A stretch of 63,018 nucleotides of DNA. Source: Cyanobacteria bacterium REEB67. GTDB lineage: Bacteria; Cyanobacteriota; Vampirovibrionia; Obscuribacterales; Obscuribacteraceae. The stretch's first letter is position 1. Each line of letters begins with the position of its first letter. Of this stretch, positions 42,759 to 51,760 are shown piece after piece. The stretch is taken from the NCBI GenBank assembly GCA_018971775.1, contig JAGXAB010000029.1, forward strand, positions 1-63,018, given 5' to 3'. Both the position numbers and the translations under genes were made by a program. The notes under the pieces are model-generated. The model saw only the letters and a list, made by a program, of their open reading frames with translations, was not told the origin of the DNA and did not search any database.

Positions 42759-44408
42759 ATGGCAGCAGACAACAGCCAGATCGGCACAGAATCTCAACGT
42801 CCGGCAGAACACGGCCATGAATCAAATTCGGCCAACAGCCTCGCTCATCTCCATGATACGGTGCAAAATGAATTTGCCCAGAACGGAAACAAATCGCTCA
42901 GCGCGCCACCCAGCACGGCCGAGCACATATTGCCGCCGATGCACGTCGGTGGAGCCAAAGACAATCATCCAACAGCACCGCAGAAGGGCGGCTTCTTTGC
43001 CGTCGTTGGCGACATGGCTTACGGCGCCGCCCGCGAAATCTACCATCATCCACTGGAAATCGCCAAAGATGCTGCTATTGGTGTTGCTGCCGGCGCAGCC
43101 GCTGTGGTCGCCGGCCCAGAAATAGCCGCTGTCGCCGGAGTAGCTCTAGCCGTCGGTGCGGTCGAAGCGCACGGAGGTTTTGCCAAAGTAGGCAGCGAGC
43201 TCTGGCAGGGTGGCAAAAACCTGATACACAATGGTGAAGTTGTGGCCAATCCGGAAGGGCACACGAAAGCGGAACAGGAAAAAGCAAAAGAAGGTCTGGA
43301 AGAAGCAGGCGCGGTCGGCGCCCATGTGGCTGCCGGAGTGGCAGGCGGACTGGCCGGCGGCATCGGCACAAGTGCGCTGGCTTCAGCCATGCGCAGCAGT
43401 GAAAAAGTAGTCACCGAAACATTGATCGCTGGCACGGAAGGCGGCGCCGAAGCAGGCACCGTTACTGGCGGTACCGCCGGCGGTGCATCTACAGAAGTGG
43501 CCAAAGAAACGGGTAAAATTATCGCCACCACAGGCGAAGTAACCAAGGAATCGGCTCTCACCGAAGGCAAGCTCACTTTGAGCAGCGAGTCGAGCAGCGG
43601 CTCGACCCATGCTGATGTGCATGCAGGCTCGCTGACAAATGCCGACGGCAACGTGCACGACGTTTACTTCCATGGCGAGGAAATGACTCCGGAGGCGACT
43701 GCAGCACGTGTGGCAAAAGAACAGGCCGGGGAGAAGCTAAATCGAATAATCGGCTTCGAAAACAGCTATCCCGAATCGCAAGCCGTCAAGATCGAAGTGG
43801 GCGGTAAAACGCGCACCGGCTGGATCCAAGAAGCCGCCGGTAAACCACTGGAAAACGAATTGCGGGCTAGAGCCGCAGAACAATTCGGTACTACAGCGCA
43901 CCTGGATCAAGATGTGGCAAAGATTTTGGCGCAGGACCCGGCTTTAGAGAAACAGGTCGAGCAAGCCGTTGTCGAACGCCTCGTCTATGGCGATCACGAT
44001 ATAGCCGCTCGCAACATTGGTGTCACCCATGGTGCCGGAGCAGAAGGACAAACCGGCGCCACAACCGTACGCAATTTCGATCTCGGCGAGGGGTTCAGCG
44101 AAAGCACCACTCCAGAATTGCATTCTTACCAGATGAACTTATCGACAATCGGCTTGCAAAATGCCTTTTCGGGCAAACCTCTGTCCGAAGGTGTGCGAGA
44201 GACCCTGCGCAACTTTGTCAGCAATTATGATAATCCAGCCGGTCTAGCGGCGCTCCGTCAGACCGGTCTCAATGACGCTCAGCTGCAGGGTGTCGTCGGC
44301 AGAGCGCGCTGGCTAGCCGATCACGGCACCATGCCGGAAGTGGATGCCAAACTAAATGATCCGGAAAACATTTCCTGGTATCGTATGCTTGAAGATCGTC
44401 GCCACTAG
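42759..44408 (+). CDS. effector-like protein with glycine-zipper hydrophobic segments and a kinase-fold domain
   Basis: 549 residues, AGGA before the ATG. Residues 1-75 are polar and His/Asn-rich with no signal peptide. Two Ala/Gly-rich hydrophobic stretches follow (about 105-140 and 185-213, with AGVAGGLAGGIGTSALASAM). The C-terminal half (about 300-545) has features of a protein-kinase/PI3-kinase fold: a VAIK-like Lys344 in AVKIEV, a catalytic-loop-like GDHDIAARNIGV (Asp414, Asn419) and a DFG-like FDLGEGF (Asp441). The unusual 22-residue gap between Asn419 and Asp441 shows a loop insertion. A secreted kinase-like effector or toxin is the best guess; I cannot name a family. Confidence 0.6.
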   Translation: MAADNSQIGTESQRPAEHGHESNSANSLAHLHDTVQNEFAQNGNKSLSAPPSTAEHILPPMHVGGAKDNHPTAPQKGGFFAVVGDMAYGAAREIYHHPLEIAKDAAIGVAAGAAAVVAGPEIAAVAGVALAVGAVEAHGGFAKVGSELWQGGKNLIHNGEVVANPEGHTKAEQEKAKEGLEEAGAVGAHVAAGVAGGLAGGIGTSALASAMRSSEKVVTETLIAGTEGGAEAGTVTGGTAGGASTEVAKETGKIIATTGEVTKESALTEGKLTLSSESSSGSTHADVHAGSLTNADGNVHDVYFHGEEMTPEATAARVAKEQAGEKLNRIIGFENSYPESQAVKIEVGGKTRTGWIQEAAGKPLENELRARAAEQFGTTAHLDQDVAKILAQDPALEKQVEQAVVERLVYGDHDIAARNIGVTHGAGAEGQTGATTVRNFDLGEGFSESTTPELHSYQMNLSTIGLQNAFSGKPLSEGVRETLRNFVSNYDNPAGLAALRQTGLNDAQLQGVVGRARWLADHGTMPEVDAKLNDPENISWYRMLEDRRH

Positions 44409-44424
44409 CTTAGGGGAAGCCCGG

Positions 44425-45228
44425 ATGATCGAGCGCCATAAACAAAACCCGACCGGCAGATTTTCCGGTCTGGCCGAAACCTATGCCCGATGCAGACCCA
44501 GTTACCCCTCGGATGCCGTGGATTTTATTGCCGCTGTCGCCGGCCTGACGCCGGCAGCCCTGATTGTCGATGTCGGCTGCGGCACCGGCATATCGTCGCG
44601 GCTTTTTGCCGAGAGAGGCTACAGCGTCTGTGGTATCGAGCCCAATGATGACATGCGCCAAAAAGCTGAAGAAGAAGAAGAAGAAGGCAGAAGAAGCAAA
44701 TCGATCAAATATTCTGCCGGCACGGCAGAAGATACCGGTATCGACGCAGAGGCCGCCGACCTGGTCCTTTCCGCTCAAGCCTTTCACTGGTTTGACCCGG
44801 TTAAAGCTTTGCCTGAATTTCGCCGCATCTTAAAACCAGGCGGCTGGGTGGCCCTGATCTGGAACGAGCGAGACGAATCGGACAAATTTACCGCCGAATA
44901 CGGCGCGCTTTTTCGCACGCTTCCCGATACGGCCGGTGTTGAAATCCCGCGTGGCAAGGCCGGCAACGCGCTGCTCGAGAGCAACTTATTCGAGCACCAG
45001 CAAAGAGATCTTTTTATCAGCAGCCAGCTTCTGGACGAAGAGGGACTGATCGGCAGGGCTTTTTCTGCCTCCTACGCGCCCAAACACGGCCTCGAAAAAA
45101 AGAAATTCGAACACGACTTGCGAGAGCTGTTCAAAGTTCATGCCAGACAGAGTGACGCCGGCGCTGCCCCGCTAGTCCGCATGCACTATGCTACTTCGGT
45201 CTATACGGCTCAACGCCCTGCGCTGTAG
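44425..45228 (+). CDS. class I SAM-dependent methyltransferase (Methyltransf_11-like)
   Basis: 267 residues from the ATG at 44425 (AGGGGA upstream); the longer frame to 44356 overlaps the effector-like gene. Motif I LIVDVGCGTGISSRLFAE is classical; motif II VCGIEPNDDMRQKAE and motif III/IV VLSAQAFHWFDPVKALPEFRRILKPGGWVALIWNE match the UbiE/COQ5-like small-molecule methyltransferases. An acidic run of six to seven Glu (residues about 77-83) is a low-complexity insert. The substrate is unknown. It starts 16 nt after the upstream stop and may be co-transcribed. Confidence 0.9.
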   Translation: MIERHKQNPTGRFSGLAETYARCRPSYPSDAVDFIAAVAGLTPAALIVDVGCGTGISSRLFAERGYSVCGIEPNDDMRQKAEEEEEEGRRSKSIKYSAGTAEDTGIDAEAADLVLSAQAFHWFDPVKALPEFRRILKPGGWVALIWNERDESDKFTAEYGALFRTLPDTAGVEIPRGKAGNALLESNLFEHQQRDLFISSQLLDEEGLIGRAFSASYAPKHGLEKKKFEHDLRELFKVHARQSDAGAAPLVRMHYATSVYTAQRPAL

Positions 45229-45321
45229 TTTGCTTATCAGATCTGGAAGCCAATCATGCCTGCCACAGTGGACGAGTGAAGGAACTCTCGACAATGATCA
45301 GCGAGAAAGATGGCTGATTCG

Positions 45322-45350
45322 AAACACTCGCTCAAATAATCAGAGTGTTT
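45322..45350. terminator. hairpin between convergent genes, possible bidirectional terminator
   Basis: AAACACTC (45322-45329) pairs with GAGTGTTT (45343-45350). It overlaps the last codons of the minus-strand M15 gene and lies about 95 nt beyond the methyltransferase stop. The T-tract is short, so strength is doubtful. Confidence 0.4.
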
Positions 45351-46323
45351 TATGCCAGTGACCGTGTCCATGCCCATGTCCATGCCCATGTCCATGCCCG
45401 TGACCATGACCGTGGCTACTATGCCTGGGTGCAATCGGATGGCCCTCGCTGGCGCGTCCCGGCCCAGTATAACTCCAGTGGTGCAAATCATTTTTCAGCG
45501 GACCATGGCTGTCGCCCTGGCGGAAGCCATTGGCATGTAAGGCCTCGCGCACTTCCTTATCGTCCGACGGTTGCGATTTGGCACCATCTTGATCCTGGAT
45601 ATCGATGGCTCGGCCAAAACCATGATTGGACCTGCCGGGCCTGGCATGCAAACCGGTGTTGCGCCAGGCAATGCCTTCCTCCTGCCCGAGCGTGCGCCCT
45701 GCTCCATTCAGATGATCAACGGTGATCTCCTTGTGCTTGGGCGCAAGTGCTTTGTTGACATCGAGATATGACTTGGCCGCATTGTAGTCCAGCCAGTAAG
45801 GCGTATTCTGAACAAAAGTGCAGCCGTTGATATGCCCTTTCTTATCATGGGTAGAGACTGTGATATCGCCATTTTGCCCGATATATCGAGGGTCTTTCAC
45901 TTTGCCCTTTATCTCTTTATAGAGTTCAGGATCTCTATCCTGGACACGCTCCATCGGCTTCGCATCGATACCCGGCGTAAGGTTGGGAGCAACGACTATC
46001 TTCTTGCAGGGATCGACCACATGACTCTTATCGTCTGAAGAGGCTTGTTCCTCTGGCACCAAGCCAGGCACCGTATCTGGTGCAGCCCTTGCAGCGGTCG
46101 GTGCATCTATATCAGGGGTTTTTCTTTGAGGTGCAGCTGGCAGAGATTCAGGTAGAGATTCAGGTAGAGATTTTGGGCCGTTCAACTCTGCCGAGGCGCT
46201 CGTCAGAGCTCGCCGCATCTCCGGAGCACTCATACTGTAAGCGGCGCGCCAGTCAGAGTCGCTGTCGCCCGGGCTCGACATGTAAGTAGCTTGAATTTCG
46301 CTGCGCGCTTCCAGACTATCCAT
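45340..46323 (-). CDS. M15-type (VanY-like) peptidase domain protein with His-Gly tail
   Basis: 327 residues. The first 110 are disordered (SLPESLPESLP repeats, PTAARAAPDTVP) and there is no signal peptide. The C-terminal half carries the zinc-site signature of M15 D-Ala-D-Ala carboxypeptidases, SNHGFGRAID (SxHxxGxAxD, His234, Asp241), and the third ligand region DLHHW (His281/His282). The last 25 residues are an alternating His-Gly run ending HWHKTL, which could bind metal and load the active site. Such enzymes trim peptide stems of peptidoglycan. Without a signal peptide it would need another export route or act inside; it may be an effector. Confidence 0.75.
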   Translation of the reverse strand: MDSLEARSEIQATYMSSPGDSDSDWRAAYSMSAPEMRRALTSASAELNGPKSLPESLPESLPAAPQRKTPDIDAPTAARAAPDTVPGLVPEEQASSDDKSHVVDPCKKIVVAPNLTPGIDAKPMERVQDRDPELYKEIKGKVKDPRYIGQNGDITVSTHDKKGHINGCTFVQNTPYWLDYNAAKSYLDVNKALAPKHKEITVDHLNGAGRTLGQEEGIAWRNTGLHARPGRSNHGFGRAIDIQDQDGAKSQPSDDKEVREALHANGFRQGDSHGPLKNDLHHWSYTGPGRASEGHPIAPRHSSHGHGHGHGHGHGHGHGHGHWHKTL

Positions 46324-46341
46324 CTACTCTACACCTCAGGC

Positions 46342-46371
46342 CGGATGCCCGGCTCAGGAAGCCGGCATCCG
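46342..46371. repeat. inverted repeat between divergent genes
   Basis: CGGATGCCCGGCT (46342-46354) and AGCCGGCATCCG (46360-46371) are complementary apart from one bulged C, with a 5-nt loop. No T-run. It lies 19 nt upstream of the M15 gene start and could be an operator or a REP-like element. Confidence 0.4.
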
Positions 46372-46528
46372 TGGACATTATCGGTGCGTGCGTGAGATTG
46401 GCGTGAATACCCGCGCGCCCACAGTGGGGAAAACCGGAAGACGTTTCCACAAGGCCTTAAAAGCCCCCTGGCATTTAATCTCGGACTACGTATTTGCCCC
46501 CTGTACCAGGGAAAGGACAGGGACAATA

Positions 46529-47146
46529 ATGAACTCAAGTCTAACAAGTAGCCCCCACTCGGACGAGGCAATCACAATGAGCTGTTTTGATCAACCCGGA
46601 CCCAGCGCCTGCGGCGTTCCCCAACGCGAAATGCAAGGCGACCCATTGAGGGTGGACGCTCACAATATTGCCCGTGAATTATTTTCACAAGATCCGCGCT
46701 ATCAACAGCACGCCATGAACGACATCCGCGACGAAGTGCGAAACCTGCCGCCGCTTCAAGCCGAACACTTCGCTCATCTCCTGCAAGAAGAAACCCGGGG
46801 CCAATCACCCCTCAGTGAAGTGCCGGAAGTACGTCAGGATTATAATGGTCAGAGATACAACACCGGTAACGAACTGCTCGTCATGACAGATCCTTACCGA
46901 GGCACCGAAGTACTTAAACAGATATGCCACGAAGACGCTGGCTACGACCGGGGCCCAGACCCGGGCTACAACCCGGGCTATGACCCGGGCTACGACCAGG
47001 GCTACAACCAACCAATCGCCCCTCCTGTAATTGTCCAAAGACAACCGATGTACGATCAAAATCCTGTCGTCACGGGTATCGAGCAAGGGGTCGGCATTGG
47101 TGTCGGCAATGCCCTTGTCATGGGTTTTTTCGGCCACCGCCGTTAA
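46529..47146 (+). CDS. repeat-containing protein with C-terminal glycine zipper
   Basis: 205 residues from the ATG at 46529 (GGGACAATA before it); the frame is open upstream to 46388 but looks non-coding. The centre is helical and polar (ARELFSQDPRYQQHAMNDIRDEV). Residues about 140-160 are a tandem of PGY(N/D)-type units (DPGYNPGYDPGYDQGYNQP) encoded by a 15-18-nt repeat. The tail has the glycine zipper GIEQGVGIGVGNALVMGFFG. No signal peptide. I do not recognise the family. Similar tail composition to the effector-like protein at 42759-44408 is seen. Confidence 0.6.
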   Translation: MNSSLTSSPHSDEAITMSCFDQPGPSACGVPQREMQGDPLRVDAHNIARELFSQDPRYQQHAMNDIRDEVRNLPPLQAEHFAHLLQEETRGQSPLSEVPEVRQDYNGQRYNTGNELLVMTDPYRGTEVLKQICHEDAGYDRGPDPGYNPGYDPGYDQGYNQPIAPPVIVQRQPMYDQNPVVTGIEQGVGIGVGNALVMGFFGHRR

Positions 47147-47257
47147 ACAGGAAGCCTCCGTCCAAGGCTTAGACTAGATCAAGACTATTGCCGCGACAAT
47201 GATGGCGCTTGCTTCGAGCAGCACTCTCACTGTCGCGGCATTTACTATGACAAGATG

Positions 47258-48493
47258 CTATAAACGAGCGTCCCGCGCCACTTCTCCCAATGCCTCCAGT
47301 AGCCTATCGATTTCCGCTCTGGTATTAAATGCTCCGAAGCTGGCCCGCAACAGGCCACCGGATACGGTGCCAAATGTTTCATGAGCGCTGACGGCGCAGT
47401 GCAGCCCAGGCCTGACAGCGATATCATATCGCTGGTCAAGAATATCGGCCGCTATATCGGCGGTTCGGCCCGGAATCGAAAGAGCGAAAGTCGCCAGACT
47501 CTTCGGCCAGCCGTTCAGCCGGGCGGACGATTGGCTGTTTTGCTCGACAGCCGCTCGTCCATATACTTTTATTGATGGCAAGCACCCGGCCAACTGATCA
47601 GCAAAATAATCAGCCAATTTGCTCTCGTGCTCGCCTATGGCGCTGTCGCGCTCAGTCAAATAAACAAGTGCCGCCGTCAAGCCGGCGACAAGCTGCACGG
47701 CCGGAGTACCGGGCTCGAGCCGATCGGGCAAGAAAAGCGGCATCTCCAGACTTTCGGATCGCGAGCCGGTACCGCCGCAATAGGCAGGGTCTAAGGCTTC
47801 ACCCTCGCGCACATAGAGCAGACCAAGACCGACCGGACCGAGCAACCCTTTATGACAGGAAGCGGCAAAAAAAGCGATGCCGGGATGCTGGCTCAGGTCG
47901 AGAGCGAGAACCCCGGCTCCCTGCGCCCCATCAATCAATAACGGCACATCGTAGCGCAAACAGAGATCGGCTGCAGCGGCCAGATTCAATACTTCGCCAC
48001 TGACATTGCAGGCCATTGTAAAAGCGCAGAGCCGCGGTTTCGTTTCGACCAGCAATCGCTCCAGATCGGCGAGGTCAACCAGACCGACATGCTGAGCAGC
48101 AGGCGCCACACGGCACACTTTTATAGCGCTGTGATTTTCCAGCCAGCGTAAGGGACGCATCACGGCGTTATGCTCATAACTCGAGCAAAGCACAGTATCT
48201 CCGGCGGCTAGACGTCCCGCGCCGACAAAACCATTTAGAACCAGATTGACGGCGGCCGTGCAGCCGCTCGTAAAAATCAGGCGCTCACCGCTTGCGCCCA
48301 GATATTCGGCCAGAGCTTCTCGGCCTTCAAACATCGTACGAGCCGCGTCAAGAGCAAGCCTGTGCCCACCCCGCCCCGGATTGCCGCCATGGCGCAGGGC
48401 CGTGTCACAAGCGACATAAACCTCCTCCGGTTTTGGATAGGAGGTGGCAGCGTTATCAAAGTATAGAGGCTTGCGTTCCATCGGCCTCGCCAT
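47258..48493 (-). CDS. cysteine desulfurase, NifS/SufS-like
   Basis: 411 residues from the ATG at 48493; the frame is open to a GTG at 48514 but that would overlap the divergent gene. A class V aminotransferase: YFDNAATSYPKPEEV at the start, TSGCTAAVN (phosphate binding), HNAVMRPL, the PLP-Asp in LLIDGAQGAGVLAL, and PLP-Lys215 in SCHKGLLGP. The catalytic Cys366 lies in RPGLHCAVSAHETFG. It moves sulfur from cysteine to a persulfide for Fe-S cluster or other thio-cofactor synthesis. No scaffold gene (IscU/SufU) is adjacent, so its role may be specialised. Confidence 0.93.
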   Translation of the reverse strand: MARPMERKPLYFDNAATSYPKPEEVYVACDTALRHGGNPGRGGHRLALDAARTMFEGREALAEYLGASGERLIFTSGCTAAVNLVLNGFVGAGRLAAGDTVLCSSYEHNAVMRPLRWLENHSAIKVCRVAPAAQHVGLVDLADLERLLVETKPRLCAFTMACNVSGEVLNLAAAADLCLRYDVPLLIDGAQGAGVLALDLSQHPGIAFFAASCHKGLLGPVGLGLLYVREGEALDPAYCGGTGSRSESLEMPLFLPDRLEPGTPAVQLVAGLTAALVYLTERDSAIGEHESKLADYFADQLAGCLPSIKVYGRAAVEQNSQSSARLNGWPKSLATFALSIPGRTADIAADILDQRYDIAVRPGLHCAVSAHETFGTVSGGLLRASFGAFNTRAEIDRLLEALGEVARDARL

Positions 48494-48507
48494 GCTAGCA
48501 TTTTCAA

Positions 48508-51027
48508 ATGCCACTTACCAAAATAAACGACTACATTTTGACTAAAAAACGCTTGGCGATAAAAAGCCCTTTACGCCTGGCTCTGGCTCTTAGCCTGACT
48601 GGCCTGAGTCTGCAGATGTGTGCGCCTTTCCAGCCGCCAGCACTGGCGCAGACGAAAAAAGCAACAAGAACGGTCCATGTTCAGCCCAAAGAGAGTGAGG
48701 CGACAAATGAAATTCCGGCCGAGATAGCCGCTCTCTGGCGCTCACCATCGCCTGCATTTGCCGCCACTTTCAACAAAGTCGGCGAAGAGCCACGCGAGAC
48801 ATCCATCGACAAGATTCGCAAGTATCTGCAGGGCGCTCAATCGAGCGCTCCCTTCGGGCTCAATCTTAGTCGTGACGGCGCCAGCGAAACCGAGAAACAG
48901 GCCGCCTCCTACGCCCTGGCCCGCCTGCTCACCAGAGGCAAAAACAATCAACCGACGCTTGAAGAGCGTAAGGAAGCGCTGGCGCTTTTTGAAAAGGCTT
49001 CCGCGCTCAGTTGCCTTCACATCGCCAGCCTCTGGCACATGAGCGAAATAATCAGCCCACTCGGCGATGAAAACAGCACACGAGCTCTCCTCGATCGCAT
49101 CAACGACGATCCGGCGGCGAGCCCGATGGATAAAGCGCGAGCGCAATATGAAAGCGGGCAGTCCTACATGCGAGCGCCGCTTGTTTCATCGGCCTCATCG
49201 GCCCCAGCCGCCCCTTCCGATCCGAACGCCGCCAACAGCGCCATGACGCAGGCCAAGGGCATTTTTCTAGCAGTCAAAGAAAAATTTCCCACTACCGATT
49301 ACGCCACCGGCTCCTCCTATTACCTGGCTCAAATTGCCACAAACGAAGCAGGCGGCGTGGTCACTCCGGCGGCCGTCACCTTCCTCAAAGATTATTTGAG
49401 AAACAGCACCAATGGCCGCTTTTCCTCTGAAGTAGCGGACAGGCTTTATGCCCTTTCGACGGCGCCGGGCACAACCGGCACAAATGGTGCCGACGGCGGC
49501 AGCACCGATACGCCGGCTGTCACACTGAGCCCGGAAGACTATAGCCAGATTGCTGCGGTTTTTTATAAGCGCGGCGACCTGACCAAAGCGCTTGCCGCCT
49601 ACGATAAAATCGGCCCAGATGCAAAGCTTTTCCAACGCGCTCAGTGCCTGTCGAAAACTGGCCATCTGAAAGAGGCAGAAGCAGCTCTACTGGCCGGCAT
49701 TCAAAAGGATCCCGGCAGCAGCAGTTATGATGATTATGCCACCACTTTGTGCCTGCCTTTAAACCGCGCCGATTCAGCCGCCCTCTGGCGCAAAATACTG
49801 GCTCTCAATCCCAAACACGCCGACCATGCTCTCTATAATGTGGCAATACGTTCGGAAGATCCAGAAGCGATGCCACTTCTAGCCAGACTTCTCCAGCAAT
49901 TTCCGACATCAGAACATGCACCCGAGAGCCTGTGGTGGTTGTTCTGGAATCAGACAAAAAATATCTACCCGGGCGCCATTGCCAAAGAAAAAGAAAAAGC
50001 GCTGGCTTTGATCAAGCTGGCTGAGCAGGGCGTTACTCGCTATCCACAGCATAGAGTGGCGGCCAGACTGGCTTTTTGGGCAGGGAAAATCTACGAAAAG
50101 CTCGGTCAGATCGAACAAGCCAAACAACAGTATGAGCTGGCCCGAGAAAAATATCCGACCAATTATTATGGTGCGCGTGCCCGGGCCAGATTGCAATATC
50201 TTCTCGCCAGCGGCGAGAAAAAACACGACCGCGCCTTCAGCACAAGCCCGGGAAGACAACTGCGTCCGGATAATTGGCACTGGCCACAACCACCGCATCT
50301 GGTCAATCTCGATAAAGTAGCGCCGCTCGTCGGAGCACCGGCGATGGTTTTAGCGGTAACTCATCAGGGCGATGAGAGTATCGCTCGCATCAATGCTGCC
50401 GTGAGCGCAGACAAGTTGACGGCAGCAGAGCGCATCCATATCGATTGTTTGAAATCCTGGCTTTTCTTGAGCCAGGCCATGCCGATGGAGGGGATCAGAG
50501 CAGCCGGCCGCGATCTTGACGGCCATCCAAGTAAATCGCCTCGCTGGGAAATTGTCTACCCCTGGGCTTATTGCGAAGCAATCAATGATGCTGCGACAAA
50601 AAATAGTGTCGATCCCTATCTCGTGCATGCATTGATTCGCGAGGAATCGCGCTATTTTCCTATGGCCCTGAGTCGCTCCAAGGCGATCGGCCTGATGCAA
50701 CTCTTACCTGGCACCGCATTTGGTGTGGCCAAACGCATCGGCCTGCATATTTCCAGCCAGGATGAAATCTTCATCCCTGAAAATAACATCAAAATGGGCA
50801 CAAATTATCTGGCCTATACTCTCAGTCGCTTCGACGGTATGGCCATGCTGGCGGTCGCCAGTTATAACGGTGGCCCAAACGCAGTCAAACACTGGGTCGA
50901 TGTCTTCCACGCCAAAGGCGGCAGCGACTGGGATATCTTCGTCGAAAACATTCCCTTCCGCGAGACGCGCGACTACGTGCGCAAGGTCTTTGGTTCGTAC
51001 TGGACCTACGAATTGATCTATCAATGA
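48508..51027 (+). CDS. lytic murein transglycosylase, Slt70-like
   Basis: 839 residues. An N-terminal hydrophobic signal region (LRLALALSLTGLSLQMC, about 20-45) ends near ALAQTKK. Residues about 60-640 are a long alpha-superhelix with TPR-like units (FYKRGDLTKALAAYDKI, LGQIEQAKQQYELAREKYP). The C-terminal SLT domain (from about 695) has the catalytic Glu713 in IREESRYFP, then AIGLMQLLPGTA and ASYNGGPNAV. It cuts peptidoglycan to 1,6-anhydromuropeptides, by analogy with Slt70. No convincing ribosome site precedes the ATG. It is divergent from the desulfurase gene with only 14 nt between the start codons. Confidence 0.95.
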   Translation: MPLTKINDYILTKKRLAIKSPLRLALALSLTGLSLQMCAPFQPPALAQTKKATRTVHVQPKESEATNEIPAEIAALWRSPSPAFAATFNKVGEEPRETSIDKIRKYLQGAQSSAPFGLNLSRDGASETEKQAASYALARLLTRGKNNQPTLEERKEALALFEKASALSCLHIASLWHMSEIISPLGDENSTRALLDRINDDPAASPMDKARAQYESGQSYMRAPLVSSASSAPAAPSDPNAANSAMTQAKGIFLAVKEKFPTTDYATGSSYYLAQIATNEAGGVVTPAAVTFLKDYLRNSTNGRFSSEVADRLYALSTAPGTTGTNGADGGSTDTPAVTLSPEDYSQIAAVFYKRGDLTKALAAYDKIGPDAKLFQRAQCLSKTGHLKEAEAALLAGIQKDPGSSSYDDYATTLCLPLNRADSAALWRKILALNPKHADHALYNVAIRSEDPEAMPLLARLLQQFPTSEHAPESLWWLFWNQTKNIYPGAIAKEKEKALALIKLAEQGVTRYPQHRVAARLAFWAGKIYEKLGQIEQAKQQYELAREKYPTNYYGARARARLQYLLASGEKKHDRAFSTSPGRQLRPDNWHWPQPPHLVNLDKVAPLVGAPAMVLAVTHQGDESIARINAAVSADKLTAAERIHIDCLKSWLFLSQAMPMEGIRAAGRDLDGHPSKSPRWEIVYPWAYCEAINDAATKNSVDPYLVHALIREESRYFPMALSRSKAIGLMQLLPGTAFGVAKRIGLHISSQDEIFIPENNIKMGTNYLAYTLSRFDGMAMLAVASYNGGPNAVKHWVDVFHAKGGSDWDIFVENIPFRETRDYVRKVFGSYWTYELIYQ

Positions 51028-51043
51028 GTTCAAATCGAAGGCT

Positions 51044-51697
51044 CTAAATCTGCCTGGAAGAAGGCGGCAGACTCTGGCCGGGAAATGTTTTGACATTGCG
51101 CAGCATCAGTGCCGTCGAGAGGTTGAGCAGAAACATAAAAGTCACCCAGGTGGCCGTCAGAAGAGCAGCTGCCAAAAGCAGCGGGTAAGCGCCGTCGAAG
51201 TGCAGGGCCAGCGGCTGTAGACAACTGAGCAAAAACAGGCCGAGTGTTTTGAAGGCAAATTGTCGCTCGACCGCTACAGATCCCGGCACCTTAGCGCAAA
51301 GATCGGTCCAGGTGCGGAGCTTGATGGTACTTTCGGGATCGGTTTTTTCGACAGCGATTTTGTGCAGTTTTTTGTAACTGTCGACGATGACGGCGGCCAG
51401 CAAATTGGCGCAGGCCATAAAACCGCCGAGGGCGGCAGAAAAGGTAAAGGCCGCCCAGAAGCCGCCGGGAAAAGTGATACCAGCGACCTGTGCCAGCATA
51501 TAGTGCCAGATCAGCGCCTCGACGAGCCAGCAAAACGGTATGGCCGCAAGCAACATGGCGACTAAGACAAAAAGTTTGAACATAAGCCAGAGACCGCTCA
51601 GAGCGGCCTTTTTCGCAGCAGTCAGGTCCGGCGCAGCCGTATTGCCTTCAAGGCCCGGGACTCTGGTATCTTTGGATTGATCGGATTTGACAGTCAT
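51044..51697 (-). CDS. polytopic membrane protein of unknown function
   Basis: 217 residues. A polar 30-residue start precedes four hydrophobic segments (LFVLVAMLLAAIPFCWLVEALIW, FWAAFTFSAALGGFMACANLLAAVIV, KTLGLFLLSCLQPLALHF and LLLAAALLTATWVTFMFLLN) with a basic cytoplasmic loop between segments 2 and 3 (SYKKLHKIAVEKTDPES). Family not recognised. It is the last gene of a minus-strand unit, 63 nt after the glycosyltransferase-like gene. Confidence 0.7.
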   Translation of the reverse strand: MTVKSDQSKDTRVPGLEGNTAAPDLTAAKKAALSGLWLMFKLFVLVAMLLAAIPFCWLVEALIWHYMLAQVAGITFPGGFWAAFTFSAALGGFMACANLLAAVIVDSYKKLHKIAVEKTDPESTIKLRTWTDLCAKVPGSVAVERQFAFKTLGLFLLSCLQPLALHFDGAYPLLLAAALLTATWVTFMFLLNLSTALMLRNVKTFPGQSLPPSSRQI

Positions 51698-51760
51698 TGG
51701 TTTGCACCGCCTATGACTGCATTATGACTCCAGAACGAGAATGCCGCCCGGAACCTCTAA

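Noticed and set aside
45345..45725. 126-codon plus-strand ORF with His-rich start
   Set aside because: Antisense to the M15 gene; its His/Val-rich start is the complement of the His-Gly coding repeat.
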